In this document: in pieces, positions 48,287-56,897 of the stretch
Layout: every line of letters begins with the position of its first letter
Position numbering within the stretch: the stretch's first letter is position 1
DNA from: Candidatus Thiodictyon syntrophicum
GTDB lineage: Bacteria > Pseudomonadota > Gammaproteobacteria > Chromatiales > Chromatiaceae
Reading direction: 5' to 3'
Length of the DNA: 64,000 bases
Assembly: GCF_002813775.1 (NCBI RefSeq)
Contig: NZ_CP020372.1
Location: 310,001-374,000, forward strand
Notes under the pieces: generated by a model
Seen by the model: only the letters and a program-made list of their open reading frames with translations
Told to the model about the DNA's origin: nothing
The model's database searches: none
Translations under genes and position numbers: made by a program

Positions 48287-51200
48287 CTAATCCTGAATGA
48301 CATCGCCCGACTTGAGTTCGACGCCCGCGATCTCGGCGAATTCCTTCAGCGCAAACCCATCGCCGAAGGTGACGCCGCCCTTGATCAATACCTGGACCGC
48401 CGCTTTCTCGTCCCCCAAGGCCGCGCGGATGCCGCGGATGGCGGTCTCGATCGCGGCGGCCGTGAGGCGGCGCTCGTTGAAGCGGATCTGAACGGCGTTT
48501 TCGCCCTCGCCCAGGATGATCTGAACGCCGCTGAGAAGGGTGTCGGTGCGGTCCTTGAAGCGCTGGATGAAGCCGAACGCCTTGTCGGTCGTGTCGATCG
48601 AGACCCGCTTGGTAGCGGCCAGTCGTGCCGGTTTGCGCTCGTCGATGATGACCCGATCGTCGCCGGCCGACGGGATCTGGATCTTGGCACTCTTCTCCAC
48701 CTCCCCGGCCTTGGCCGCAATCAGGATGGTGCAGCCCTTCGCCGGCACCTGGAAGGGGTCAGTGTAAATGATCCCCTCTTTGGGGTTGGTGCCGTCGAGA
48801 CTGTAGCGCATCTCGGCATCAGGGGTGCAGCGCAGCGCGACCTTGCGGGTGTCGGCTATTGTGAGAACCTGATGGCGGACGGTGAGATCCACGGTCCAGC
48901 GGGTCGGCTCGCCCACCTGGTACTTGCCGGCACTGTCCACCGCGATGAAGTACAGGGTCGCCTCAGGGGTGCGATAGTCCTCGAGGTCTTGGACCTGGTG
49001 GTCCTGGTCCGACACCGCCGCGGTCTTGGCAACATAGACCCGGGGGCTGTCACCGGCGTTGCGGGGGACGAGCGCGAGGGTGGTCTCGCCGGTCTCACGG
49101 TTGGTCCCCTGGGGAGTCACGTTCACCGAGGTCTTCGCGGCCGGGAAGGGCCCCTTCTCGATATGCCCCTCCGGCGTCTGGCGCCAGCGGCCTTGCTTGA
49201 GGGCCTCGTCGCGGAGCTGTTCCAGCCCACGCGCCCCCGGCATCCAGGGCCAGGTCGGATCGGTCTTGGCGCGCATGACCAGATCGCGCCAGGGGACGCG
49301 GCGATCCTTGGCGGGCCACAGGTAGGTCTCGGCCATGGCCCAGTAGGCCGGCAACTCGTCGGGCATGTCCAGGGCGAGCTTGTTGTCGCAGCGTCCGCTG
49401 GCCAGGAGCTTTTCGATCTGGGCCTCGGCGGCATGTTCGCCCGTGCCGAAGGTCAGGCCGTTGTCGATGGTGGCCATGACGAGTTCGCCTTGTTCAGTGC
49501 CGGCCCCACCAGGGAAGAACAGCCGGTTGTAGGCGCCGGAGACGGCCTTGGTGAAACGCTCGGACAACTCTTCGAGCTTGTCGCGGGCCTCCTCGAAGAG
49601 GGTATCGCCCGGCTTGAGTGTGCTGAAGATTTTCTCGACGGCGTACAGCTCCCGCAGCCTGGCATCGACCTCATTTGCCAGGTGGCTGTCGTGTCCGGAC
49701 AGGATCAGGACGTTGTTCTTTTCCTGCTGGAACACGAAAAAGTTGCGGATCGCCTCGGGTGGGGTGCGCCCATCCGGTTGCACCACCAGCAGGATACGCG
49801 CACCCGCGAGCCGCACGTCATCCAGGCGCGGCATGATCTGGACTTCCTGATAGGCCGCCTTGGACTTGCTCTGGGCCTGAAAGAGCCCGGTCAAGCGGTT
49901 GATCAGGGCCTGCTCCAGCTTGGGTAGCGGGATCTGCTTGGCGTCGCGCTCGATGCGTCGCCCCAGATTCTCGGTCTCTTTGAAATAGAAGGCATCATTC
50001 TCCCGATGCAGATACCAGGCACGGTCGCGCAGGCGTTCCAGGCCCGCCAGGAATTCGTCGGCCTTACGATAGGGTGCGACCAGGTATTCGATGATCTCGG
50101 CCTGGGTCAGGCCGGTGTGGGCACCCACGGCGCGGGACAGTGACGCGGACAGGATCAACCTGGCCACCTGGGTGGCCGCGTCGCTGCCCAGATCACCGTC
50201 GATCTCCTCGGCGCGGGCGTTGCCGTGGTCGGCGATGTCGTTGACCACCGCGGGCAGGAGCGCCGGGTTGACACGCTGGACCTCGTCGCGGACCTGCGAA
50301 TCGTTGAGATCCAGGTGCTGGGTGCCGATCAGGAAGACGTCATTGGCCTCCCGGTTCCAGACGCTGCGCAGCAGCCGGGCCGTGAACTGCATCAGACCGC
50401 GGGTCTGACGAAAGCCCTCGTTCTCCTTGAACAGGGCCACCAGGTTCTTGAACGAGGGGTGGAAGGGGTAGGTCTCGCGGACCTCCAGGGCGACCTGCTC
50501 CATGGCCCGGGCGGCGATGTAGCCGCCGTCCTCGGCGGCCTTGACCTGCTCGGCAAAGGCCTCGCCGACCGATTCGATCAGGGCGTCCCCCGGCAACTCG
50601 GTGAACAGGCGTTTTTTCAGGATCTGGTAGATCTCGTTGCCGGCGAGTTGGACCGGGGTGATGGTCTGGGCCTGGCGCCGGGACTCCTGCTGGAGGTTGG
50701 ACATGATCCGCGCCAAATCCTTGGTCTGGGCCTCGTAGCTGCCCGACAGGTTGGCGATGACCACACAGCAGCGCGGCAGCCGGATTGCCGCGGTCAGCAG
50801 GTTGCTGATGCTGTAGGTCACCAGATCGGCCAGGGACCCCTTGCCGACCGGGCGGGTGTCGGCGTTCAGCAGATAGGGCGGCAACTCGTCCAGCAGGATC
50901 AGGGTCGGCGCGTCGCCGATGATTTCCAGCCACTTCTTCTCGTCGATCCCACGGGGACCATCGATCCAGTAGGGGCGCACCAGGTCGGCCTCACCCAACT
51001 GTTCGGCGATCTCGCCCCAGATATAGTGCTCCGGATCGTTGCGGCCGTTGAAGGCGGCAATGCGGGCGGGGCCGAAGTCCAGCCGTGCCGCAAGGTCGGC
51101 GGGCAGCACGGCGGCGCGCAGGTGCGGGTGCTTCGCCAGCAGACCCAGCGCGACCATGAGGTGGGTCTTGCCGCCGCCCATCGCCTGGGCCAACTCGAAG

Positions 51201-51415
51201 GCGGCCTGGTCGGACTGGCCGGCAAGCCGCAGCAGGCCCTCGCGAAACAGGGTATCCATGCCCTGGGTAACGTAGTTGCGGGCGAAGAATTCGGCCCCGT
51301 CCCCGGCCCCGCCGATCAGGTCCGAGAGGTTCTCGATGGCCTCGGTCATCCGGTAGTCGTAGACCATCGGATGGATCTTGCAGGCGTCACGAACGGTTCC
51401 AAGCACGTCAACCAC
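48287..51415 (-). CDS. DUF499-family P-loop ATPase
   Basis: The 1042-residue protein has a Walker A AMGGGKTHLMVALGLL (about 78-93) and Walker B PTLILLDELPPYLLN (about 168-182), then an arginine-rich AAA-like segment (CCVVIANLSGSYEAQTKDLA). The C-terminal third includes beta-rich domains (ATLYFIAVDSAGKYQVGEPT; MRYSLDGTNPKEGIIYTDPF) that look like binding modules. DUF499 proteins are predicted AAA+ ATPases linked to DUF1156 methylases. This is the first gene of the minus-strand cassette. The start is GTG at 51415; MVYDYRMTEAIENLSD, 16 residues later, is an alternative. Confidence 0.88.
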   Translation of the reverse strand: MVDVLGTVRDACKIHPMVYDYRMTEAIENLSDLIGGAGDGAEFFARNYVTQGMDTLFREGLLRLAGQSDQAAFELAQAMGGGKTHLMVALGLLAKHPHLRAAVLPADLAARLDFGPARIAAFNGRNDPEHYIWGEIAEQLGEADLVRPYWIDGPRGIDEKKWLEIIGDAPTLILLDELPPYLLNADTRPVGKGSLADLVTYSISNLLTAAIRLPRCCVVIANLSGSYEAQTKDLARIMSNLQQESRRQAQTITPVQLAGNEIYQILKKRLFTELPGDALIESVGEAFAEQVKAAEDGGYIAARAMEQVALEVRETYPFHPSFKNLVALFKENEGFRQTRGLMQFTARLLRSVWNREANDVFLIGTQHLDLNDSQVRDEVQRVNPALLPAVVNDIADHGNARAEEIDGDLGSDAATQVARLILSASLSRAVGAHTGLTQAEIIEYLVAPYRKADEFLAGLERLRDRAWYLHRENDAFYFKETENLGRRIERDAKQIPLPKLEQALINRLTGLFQAQSKSKAAYQEVQIMPRLDDVRLAGARILLVVQPDGRTPPEAIRNFFVFQQEKNNVLILSGHDSHLANEVDARLRELYAVEKIFSTLKPGDTLFEEARDKLEELSERFTKAVSGAYNRLFFPGGAGTEQGELVMATIDNGLTFGTGEHAAEAQIEKLLASGRCDNKLALDMPDELPAYWAMAETYLWPAKDRRVPWRDLVMRAKTDPTWPWMPGARGLEQLRDEALKQGRWRQTPEGHIEKGPFPAAKTSVNVTPQGTNRETGETTLALVPRNAGDSPRVYVAKTAAVSDQDHQVQDLEDYRTPEATLYFIAVDSAGKYQVGEPTRWTVDLTVRHQVLTIADTRKVALRCTPDAEMRYSLDGTNPKEGIIYTDPFQVPAKGCTILIAAKAGEVEKSAKIQIPSAGDDRVIIDERKPARLAATKRVSIDTTDKAFGFIQRFKDRTDTLLSGVQIILGEGENAVQIRFNERRLTAAAIETAIRGIRAALGDEKAAVQVLIKGGVTFGDGFALKEFAEIAGVELKSGDVIQD

Positions 51416-51593
51416 CCCCCGAGGGTTCCAGTAAGCACGCTCGCGTGCGTGCAGAGGTCACTGCGCGGGGTGCCCCGCCCCCTGACCGGGTCATCCTACC
51501 CTATGACACGACGGGCGTGGCGCCAAAGGCGCGCCAAAGTCGCGCCGGGGCCCGGCCGCGAGGTCGGCGAGCCCTCCCGGACCTTGACACTAC

Positions 51594-51621
51594 TTGACAC
51601 CATCGGTTCGTCGCGTAGTAT
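51594..51621 (+). promoter_or_regulatory. Sigma-70-type promoter of the core T6SS operon
   Basis: TTGACA (51594-51599), a 16-nt spacer and TAGTAT (51616-51621) lie 72 nt before tssA. The hexamers match the consensus 6/6 and 4/6. A second TTGACA begins 11 nt upstream. The remainder of the gap 51416-51692 between the divergent DUF499 and tssA genes shows no other feature I would name. Confidence 0.6.
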
Positions 51622-51692
51622 CAGGGCAACGCGATCTGATATTCGGTCGTGGTGTTTCCAGAGGGCCTCCCGATGCTTTCATCCTGCCCCCG

Positions 51693-52739
51693 ATGAGCGT
51701 GCTCGCCACCGAATCCCTGTTGCAGGCCGTGTCCGCGCAGCGGCCCGCGGGCGAAGACCTGGAGTATGACCCGGACTTCCTCGCCCTGGCGGCGGCCGCG
51801 ACCGGCACCCCGGAGCGGCGCATGGGCGACAGCGTGGTCGCGGCGCAGGAGCCCGACTGGCGCCTGGTCCTGGAGTCCGCGCTGGCGCTCTTGGACCGCT
51901 CCAAGGACCTGCGCCTGGCGGTCCTCGTGACCCGCGCCATGCTGGGGCTCGAGGGGCTGCGGGGCCTGCAGGCCGGACTGGACCTGATCCACGGGCTGAT
52001 CCTCGGATTCTGGGATGGCCTCTACCCGGAACTCGACGCGAGCGACGGCAACGACCCCACGGCGCGGGTCAATGTGCTGCTGGAACTCACGGACCGGGAG
52101 ACGCTGCTCGCCCAGTTGCGCACCACGCCGCTGATCCGCTCGCGCGTCTTCGGCCCGGTCTGCGGCCGGGATATCGAGATCGCCCAGGGCAAGGCGCCCG
52201 CCGCCCCCGGCACCCAACCGCTGGACGAGGCGGGCATCGCCGGGGCCTTCCAGGACTGCGACCTGGACGGCCTGGCCGCCGCCGCGACCGCCGCGGCCGG
52301 GGCACTCGCGGCCCTGACCGCGATCGGCGAGGCCCTGGAGGCACGCATCGAGCGGGCCCAACTGCCCAGCTTCGACCCGCTGGCAGAGCCGTTGACGCAG
52401 CTTCAGACCGTCCTCCAGGCCCACTTGACGACCCGCCAACCGGGGGCGGCGACCCCCAGTGCACCGGACGCGGACCCCGACGCGACGGCCTCGTCCACGG
52501 CGACCGGGGCCGCGGCGGCCCGCGACCCGGGATCGATCGGTTCGCGCGAGGACGTGGTGCGCACGCTCGAGCGGATCTGCGACTATTATTCGCGCAATGA
52601 ACCCTCGAGTCCCGTCCCCCTGCTGCTGCGGCGCGCCCAGCGCCTGGTCAACGGCAGCTTCGTGGACATCATGCGCGACCTGGCCCCGGAGGCGCTGTCG
52701 CAGATCGAGCGGGTGTGCGGGATCGAGGACAACGCCTGA
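51693..52739 (+). CDS. tssA: TssA (ImpA-type), T6SS assembly cap protein
   Basis: The 348-residue protein starts with the ImpA_N domain: QRPAGEDLEYDPDFLALAAA, DWRLVLESALALLDRSKDLR and LILGFWDGLYPELD. After an Ala/Thr-rich linker (about 255-285) it ends with the short-form C-terminus TLERICDYYSRNEPSSPVPL, RRAQRLVNGSFVDIMRDLAP. TssA primes and coordinates tail sheath and tube assembly from the baseplate. Length fits short TssA. The ATG at 51693 follows the promoter by 72 nt and opens the operon. Confidence 0.92.
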   Translation: MSVLATESLLQAVSAQRPAGEDLEYDPDFLALAAAATGTPERRMGDSVVAAQEPDWRLVLESALALLDRSKDLRLAVLVTRAMLGLEGLRGLQAGLDLIHGLILGFWDGLYPELDASDGNDPTARVNVLLELTDRETLLAQLRTTPLIRSRVFGPVCGRDIEIAQGKAPAAPGTQPLDEAGIAGAFQDCDLDGLAAAATAAAGALAALTAIGEALEARIERAQLPSFDPLAEPLTQLQTVLQAHLTTRQPGAATPSAPDADPDATASSTATGAAAARDPGSIGSREDVVRTLERICDYYSRNEPSSPVPLLLRRAQRLVNGSFVDIMRDLAPEALSQIERVCGIEDNA

Positions 52740-52810
52740 CGGGGCGGCGGACCGGGCCAACCCCGGCACGCTCCCCGCGGCCCTCTAACGACAACCAACG
52801 GAGAACGCCA

Positions 52811-53347
52811 GTGGCGAAAGAGACCAGCCAGAAGTTCATCGCCCGCAATCGCGCCCCGCGGGTCCAGATCGAATATGACGTGGAACTCTACGGGGCGCAG
52901 AAGAAGGTCCAACTCCCCTTCATCATGGGGGTCCTGGCCGACCTCTCCGGCAAGCCCGCCGAGCCCCTGGCGCCGGTGGCGGACCGCAAGCTGCTCGAGA
53001 TCGACATCGACAACTTCGACGAGCGGCTCAAGTCGATGAAACCGCGGGTCGCCTTCCAGGTGCCCAATACCCTGACCGGCGAGGGTAATCTCAGCGTCGA
53101 ACTCAACTTCGAGTCGATGGACGACTTCTCCCCCGCGGCCGTGGCGCACAAGGTCGACGCCCTGAACAAGCTGTTGCAGGCGCGCACCCAACTCGCCAAT
53201 CTGCTGACCTACATGGACGGCAAGAGCGGCGCCGAGGACCTGATCGCGCAGGTGCTGAAAGACCCGAGCCTGCTGCAATCGCTCGCCGCGGCGCCCAAAC
53301 CGGCCGACCCGGCGGGCGCGGACCAGACCCCGACGGAGGCCAACTGA
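52811..53347 (+). CDS. tssB: TssB, T6SS contractile sheath small subunit
   Basis: The 178-residue protein shows the TssB/VipA pattern: QKFIARNRAPRVQIEYDVEL, KKVQLPFIMGVLADLSG, FDERLKSMKPRVAFQVPNTL and FSPAAVAHKVDALNKLLQAR. It pairs with TssC to form the cytoplasmic contractile sheath. The GTG start at 52811 has GGAG upstream and gives the conserved AKETSQKFI N-terminus. tssC starts 2 nt after its stop region. Confidence 0.96.
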   Translation: MAKETSQKFIARNRAPRVQIEYDVELYGAQKKVQLPFIMGVLADLSGKPAEPLAPVADRKLLEIDIDNFDERLKSMKPRVAFQVPNTLTGEGNLSVELNFESMDDFSPAAVAHKVDALNKLLQARTQLANLLTYMDGKSGAEDLIAQVLKDPSLLQSLAAAPKPADPAGADQTPTEAN

Positions 53348-53349
53348 TC

Positions 53350-54852
53350 ATGGCCGCCACCGATATCCAGAACGCGGGGCAACCCCAGACCCAGACCGCC
53401 ACCCTCGAGTCCGACAGCTTCGCCGCCCTGCTCCAGCGGGAGTTCAAGCCGCGCACCGACCGGGCCCGCGAGGCGGTCGAGGGCGCGGTCGCCACGCTGG
53501 CCTCCCAGGCCCTGGCGCAGACCGCGCTGATCTCCGACGACGCAGTGCGCACCATCGAGTCGATGATTGCGCAGATCGACCAGAAGCTTACCGAGCAGGT
53601 CAATCTGATCCTGCACCACCAGGACTTCCAGCAGCTCGAAGGGGCCTGGCGCGGGCTGAGCTATCTCGTCAACAATACCGAAACCGACGAGATGCTCAAG
53701 ATCCGGGTCATGAACATCTCCAAGGCGGAGGTGCACAAGACCCTGAAGAAATTCAAGGGTACCGCCTGGGATCAGAGCCCGCTCTTCAAGAAGCTCTATG
53801 AGGAGGAGTACGGCCAGTTCGGCGGCGAGCCCTTCGGTTGCCTGGTCGGCGACTACCAGTTCGACCAGAGCCCGCCGGATGTGGAGCTGCTCGGGGGGCT
53901 CGCCAAGATCGCCGCGGCCATCCACGCCCCCTTCATCTCCGCGGTCGCGCCCGCCGTGATGCAGATGGAGAGCTGGCAGGAGCTGGCCAACCCGCGTGAT
54001 CTGACCAAGATCTTCCAGACCCCGGAATATGCCGCCTGGCGCTCGCTGCGCGAGTCCGACGACGCGCGCTATCTGGGCCTCACCATGCCGCGCTTCCTCG
54101 CCCGGCTGCCCTATGGCGCCAAGACCGATCCGGTCGATGCCTTCGACTTCGAGGAGGACACCGAAGGCGCCCAGCACGGCAAGTACTGCTGGGCCAACTC
54201 GGCCTATGCCATGGCGGTCAACATCAACCGCTCCTTCAAGCTGTACGGCTGGTGCTCGCGCATCCGCGGTGTGGAGTCCGGCGGCGCGGTGGAGGGGCTG
54301 CCCAGCCATACCTTCCCCACGGACGACGGCGGTGTCGATATGAAGTGCCCGACCGAGATCGCCATCAGCGACCGGCGCGAGGCGGAGTTGGCAAAGAACG
54401 GCTTCATGCCGCTTGTGCACAAGAAGAACACCGACTTCGCCGCCTTCATCGGCGCCCAGTCACTGCAAAAGCCGTTCGAGTACGACGACCCGGACGCAAC
54501 CGCCAATGCCAACCTCGCCGCCCGCCTGCCCTACCTGTTCGCGACCTGCCGCTTCGCGCATTATCTGAAATGCATCGTGCGCGACAAGATCGGCTCCTTC
54601 AAGGAGCGCGCGGACATGCAGCGCTGGCTCAACGACTGGATCCTCAACTATGTGGATGGGGACCCGCTGCATTCGAGCGAAACCACCAAGGCCCAATTGC
54701 CGCTGGCGGCGGCGGAGGTGGTGGTCGAGGAGGTGGAAGGCAACCCGGGCTATTACAGTTCCAAGTTCTTCCTGCGCCCGCACTACCAGCTCGAAGGGCT
54801 GACCGTGTCGTTACGGTTGGTCTCCAAGCTGCCGTCGGCGAAGGGGCCCTGA
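53350..54852 (+). CDS. tssC: TssC, T6SS contractile sheath large subunit
   Basis: The 500-residue protein contains the TssC/VipB landmarks: ILHHQDFQQLEGAWRGLSYL, FKKLYEEEYGQFGGEPFGCL, DYQFDQSPPDVELLGGLAKI, ARLPYGAKTDPVDAFDFEED, FMPLVHKKNTDFAAFIGAQS and the C-terminal GYYSSKFFLRPHYQLEGLTV. It forms the sheath with TssB, and ClpV recycles it after contraction. The ATG at 53350 starts immediately after tssB, so the two are coupled. Length is typical. Confidence 0.97.
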   Translation: MAATDIQNAGQPQTQTATLESDSFAALLQREFKPRTDRAREAVEGAVATLASQALAQTALISDDAVRTIESMIAQIDQKLTEQVNLILHHQDFQQLEGAWRGLSYLVNNTETDEMLKIRVMNISKAEVHKTLKKFKGTAWDQSPLFKKLYEEEYGQFGGEPFGCLVGDYQFDQSPPDVELLGGLAKIAAAIHAPFISAVAPAVMQMESWQELANPRDLTKIFQTPEYAAWRSLRESDDARYLGLTMPRFLARLPYGAKTDPVDAFDFEEDTEGAQHGKYCWANSAYAMAVNINRSFKLYGWCSRIRGVESGGAVEGLPSHTFPTDDGGVDMKCPTEIAISDRREAELAKNGFMPLVHKKNTDFAAFIGAQSLQKPFEYDDPDATANANLAARLPYLFATCRFAHYLKCIVRDKIGSFKERADMQRWLNDWILNYVDGDPLHSSETTKAQLPLAAAEVVVEEVEGNPGYYSSKFFLRPHYQLEGLTVSLRLVSKLPSAKGP

Positions 54853-54950
54853 GGCCGAGCCCCGCTGCCGCCCGCTCACGGCGGCGGCGGCGCTGACCGC
54901 CGGGCCCGGCCCCAACGCCCGTTCATCCCACCACCCTCAGGAGCTAAGCT

Positions 54951-55439
54951 ATGGCTGTTGACATGTTCATGAAGCTCGACGACGTCAAGGGCGAGGCCCA
55001 AGACAAGTCCCACAAGGAAGAGATCGATGTGCTCGCCTGGTCCTGGGGCATGAGCCAATCCGGCAGTGCGCACGCCGGCGGCGGTCAGGGCGCCGGCAAG
55101 GTCGCGGTGCAGGACCTGTCGTTCACCAAGTGGGTCGACAAGTCCTCACCGACCCTGATGACCTATTGCTCCGCCGGCACCCAGTTCAAAGAGGGCAAAC
55201 TCACCGTGCGCAAGGCCGGCGGCGATAGCCCACTGGAATACCTGATCATCACCATGAAGGACGTCATCGTCACGTCCCTGGGCACCGGCGGCTCCGGCGG
55301 CGAGGACCGGCTGACCGAGCATGTGACCCTCAACTTCGCCTCGGTCAAGGTGGACTATCAGCCGCAGAAGCCCGATGGCAGCAAGGACGGCGGCCCCGTC
55401 AAATACGGCTGGGACATCGCGAAGAACACGAAGCTGTAG
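54951..55439 (+). CDS. hcp: Hcp (TssD), T6SS inner tube protein
   Basis: The 162-residue protein begins MAVDMFMKLDDVKGEAQDKS and contains IDVLAWSWGMSQSGS, SFTKWVDKSSPTLMTYCSAG, GDSPLEYLIITMKDVIVTSL and EHVTLNFASVKVDYQPQKPD, all typical of Hcp, which stacks as hexamers to form the injected tube. AGGAG lies 9-10 nt before the ATG. It is the fourth gene of the operon, after a 98-nt gap that could give it separate expression. Confidence 0.97.
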   Translation: MAVDMFMKLDDVKGEAQDKSHKEEIDVLAWSWGMSQSGSAHAGGGQGAGKVAVQDLSFTKWVDKSSPTLMTYCSAGTQFKEGKLTVRKAGGDSPLEYLIITMKDVIVTSLGTGGSGGEDRLTEHVTLNFASVKVDYQPQKPDGSKDGGPVKYGWDIAKNTKL

Positions 55440-55489
55440 CCGCGGGGCACGGCCTGCCCCAGACTGAGGAGCCGCGGCGCGTCCGCGCG

Positions 55490-56389
55490 ATGGCGCGGAC
55501 GCGCCGCGCCGCGCCGCCGCCGGGAGAGATCATCATGCTGGCCGAAGACCGGTGGCGCGCGGGCGACCCGGAAGACTCTCTGCGCCGACTCCAGGAACAG
55601 GTGCGCCGCGAGCCCGCCAATGCGCGCTATCGCGTCTTCCTCTTCCAACTCCTGGCCCTGATGGGACAGTGGGAGCGGGCCCTGACTCAACTCACCGTGG
55701 CCGGCGAATTGGACGCCGGGAACCTGGCCATGGTGCAGACCTACCGTGAGGCGCTGCGCTGCGAGGTGTTGCGTGCGGAGATCTTTGCCGGCGGGCGCTC
55801 GCCGATGGTCTTCGGCGAGCCCGAGGAATGGTTCGCACTCCTGCTCCAGGCGCAGCGTCTGGTCGCGCAGGGGGCGGGCGAACAGGCGCGGGCGCTGCGC
55901 GAGCGCGCCCTGGAGGCCGCCCCGGCGACGCCCGGAACCATCGACGGCACCCCCTTCGCGTGGATCATGGACGGCGACAGCCGCCTGGGGCCGGTCCTGG
56001 AGGCGATCGTCAATGGGCGCTATTACTGGATTCCGTTTGAACGCATCCGCGCCATCCACCTGGACCCGCCGCAGGACCTGCGGGACCTGGTGTGGATGCC
56101 GGCCCACTTCACCTGGGCCAACGCCGGCGAGGCCGTGGGCCTGATCCCGACCCGCTACCCCGGCTCGGAAGCCTCACCGGACGCCGAGGTGTGCCGCAGC
56201 CGCCGGACCGACTGGCTGGAGCAGGCGGGCGACACCTTTGTCGGCCTGGGCCAGCGCATGTTCTTCACCGACGGCGGCGAGTACCCCCTGATGGATGTCC
56301 GCACCATCCTGTTCGCGACCGACCCCGCGGCATATCAAACCGACCCACCCGGGCCGACCCCGGCCGCCGCGGACAGCACCGGTGGCTGA
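55490..56389 (+). CDS. tagJ: TagJ/ImpE-type T6SS accessory protein
   Basis: The 299-residue protein has an N-terminal TPR-like part (AGDPEDSLRRLQEQVRREPA, RVFLFQLLALMGQWERALTQ) and the ImpE/SciE domain (GTIDGTPFAWIMDGDSRLGP, YYWIPFERIRAIHLDPPQDL, RDLVWMPAHFTWANAGEAVG). TagJ (HsiE) binds the TssB N-terminus in systems like H1-T6SS. I kept the ATG at 55490; MLAEDRWRAGDPEDS, 15 residues in, is an equally good start for the conserved part. Its stop is overlapped by tssE. Confidence 0.9.
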   Translation: MARTRRAAPPPGEIIMLAEDRWRAGDPEDSLRRLQEQVRREPANARYRVFLFQLLALMGQWERALTQLTVAGELDAGNLAMVQTYREALRCEVLRAEIFAGGRSPMVFGEPEEWFALLLQAQRLVAQGAGEQARALRERALEAAPATPGTIDGTPFAWIMDGDSRLGPVLEAIVNGRYYWIPFERIRAIHLDPPQDLRDLVWMPAHFTWANAGEAVGLIPTRYPGSEASPDAEVCRSRRTDWLEQAGDTFVGLGQRMFFTDGGEYPLMDVRTILFATDPAAYQTDPPGPTPAAADSTGG

Positions 56390-56885
56390 GCTGATCCATC
56401 GCGAGCGGCTGCAACCCTCGCTGCTCGATCGGCTCACCGATGACGAGCCCGGCAATCCGCGCGAGTCGCGCGAGCAGCGGGACTTCTCGCTCAGCCGCCT
56501 GCGCGAGACGGTCCTGCGCGACCTGGCCTGGCTGCTCAACACCACCAACCTCGCCGCGGCGCAGGACCTGAGCGCCTACCCCGAGGTCTCGGGTTCCGTG
56601 CTGAATTTCGGCATCCCGGACCTCTCCGGCACCACCCTCTCCGGCACCGACCCGGCGGCGCTCGAGCGCACCCTGCGGCAGGCGATCACGGACTTCGAGC
56701 CGCGGCTCATCCGCCATACGCTGAACGTTCGTCTCGAGGTCAACGAGGGCCAGATGACCCACCATGCCATGACCTTTCTCATCGAGGGCGACCTGTGGGC
56801 CCAGCCGGTCCCGCTGCGCATCTATCTCAAGACCGAGATCGACCTCGAAATGGGCGATGTCACGGTCAGCCCCTACACGGGCTAG
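56382..56885 (+). CDS. tssE: TssE, T6SS baseplate (gp25-like) protein
   Basis: The 167-residue protein shows the gp25 family pattern: LQPSLLDRLTDDEP, FSLSRLRETVLRDLAWLLNT, SVLNFGIPDLSGTTLSGTD and a final strand set DLWAQPVPLRIYLKTEIDLE. TssE is a baseplate wedge component. The GTG at 56382 (VAELIHRERLQPSLLDRL) overlaps the tagJ stop by 8 nt and fits the conserved N-terminus; an in-frame start at 56295 would lie deep inside tagJ. Confidence 0.94.
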   Translation: MAELIHRERLQPSLLDRLTDDEPGNPRESREQRDFSLSRLRETVLRDLAWLLNTTNLAAAQDLSAYPEVSGSVLNFGIPDLSGTTLSGTDPAALERTLRQAITDFEPRLIRHTLNVRLEVNEGQMTHHAMTFLIEGDLWAQPVPLRIYLKTEIDLEMGDVTVSPYTG

Positions 56886-56897
56886 GGACACCAAGCG

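Noticed and set aside
48206-51769. Two long plus-strand frames (48206-49927 and 50225-51769) opposite the DUF499 gene.
   Set aside because: Both are shadows of the DUF499 codon structure, rich in Gly/Gln/Asp without motifs; the second also runs into tssA in the wrong frame.
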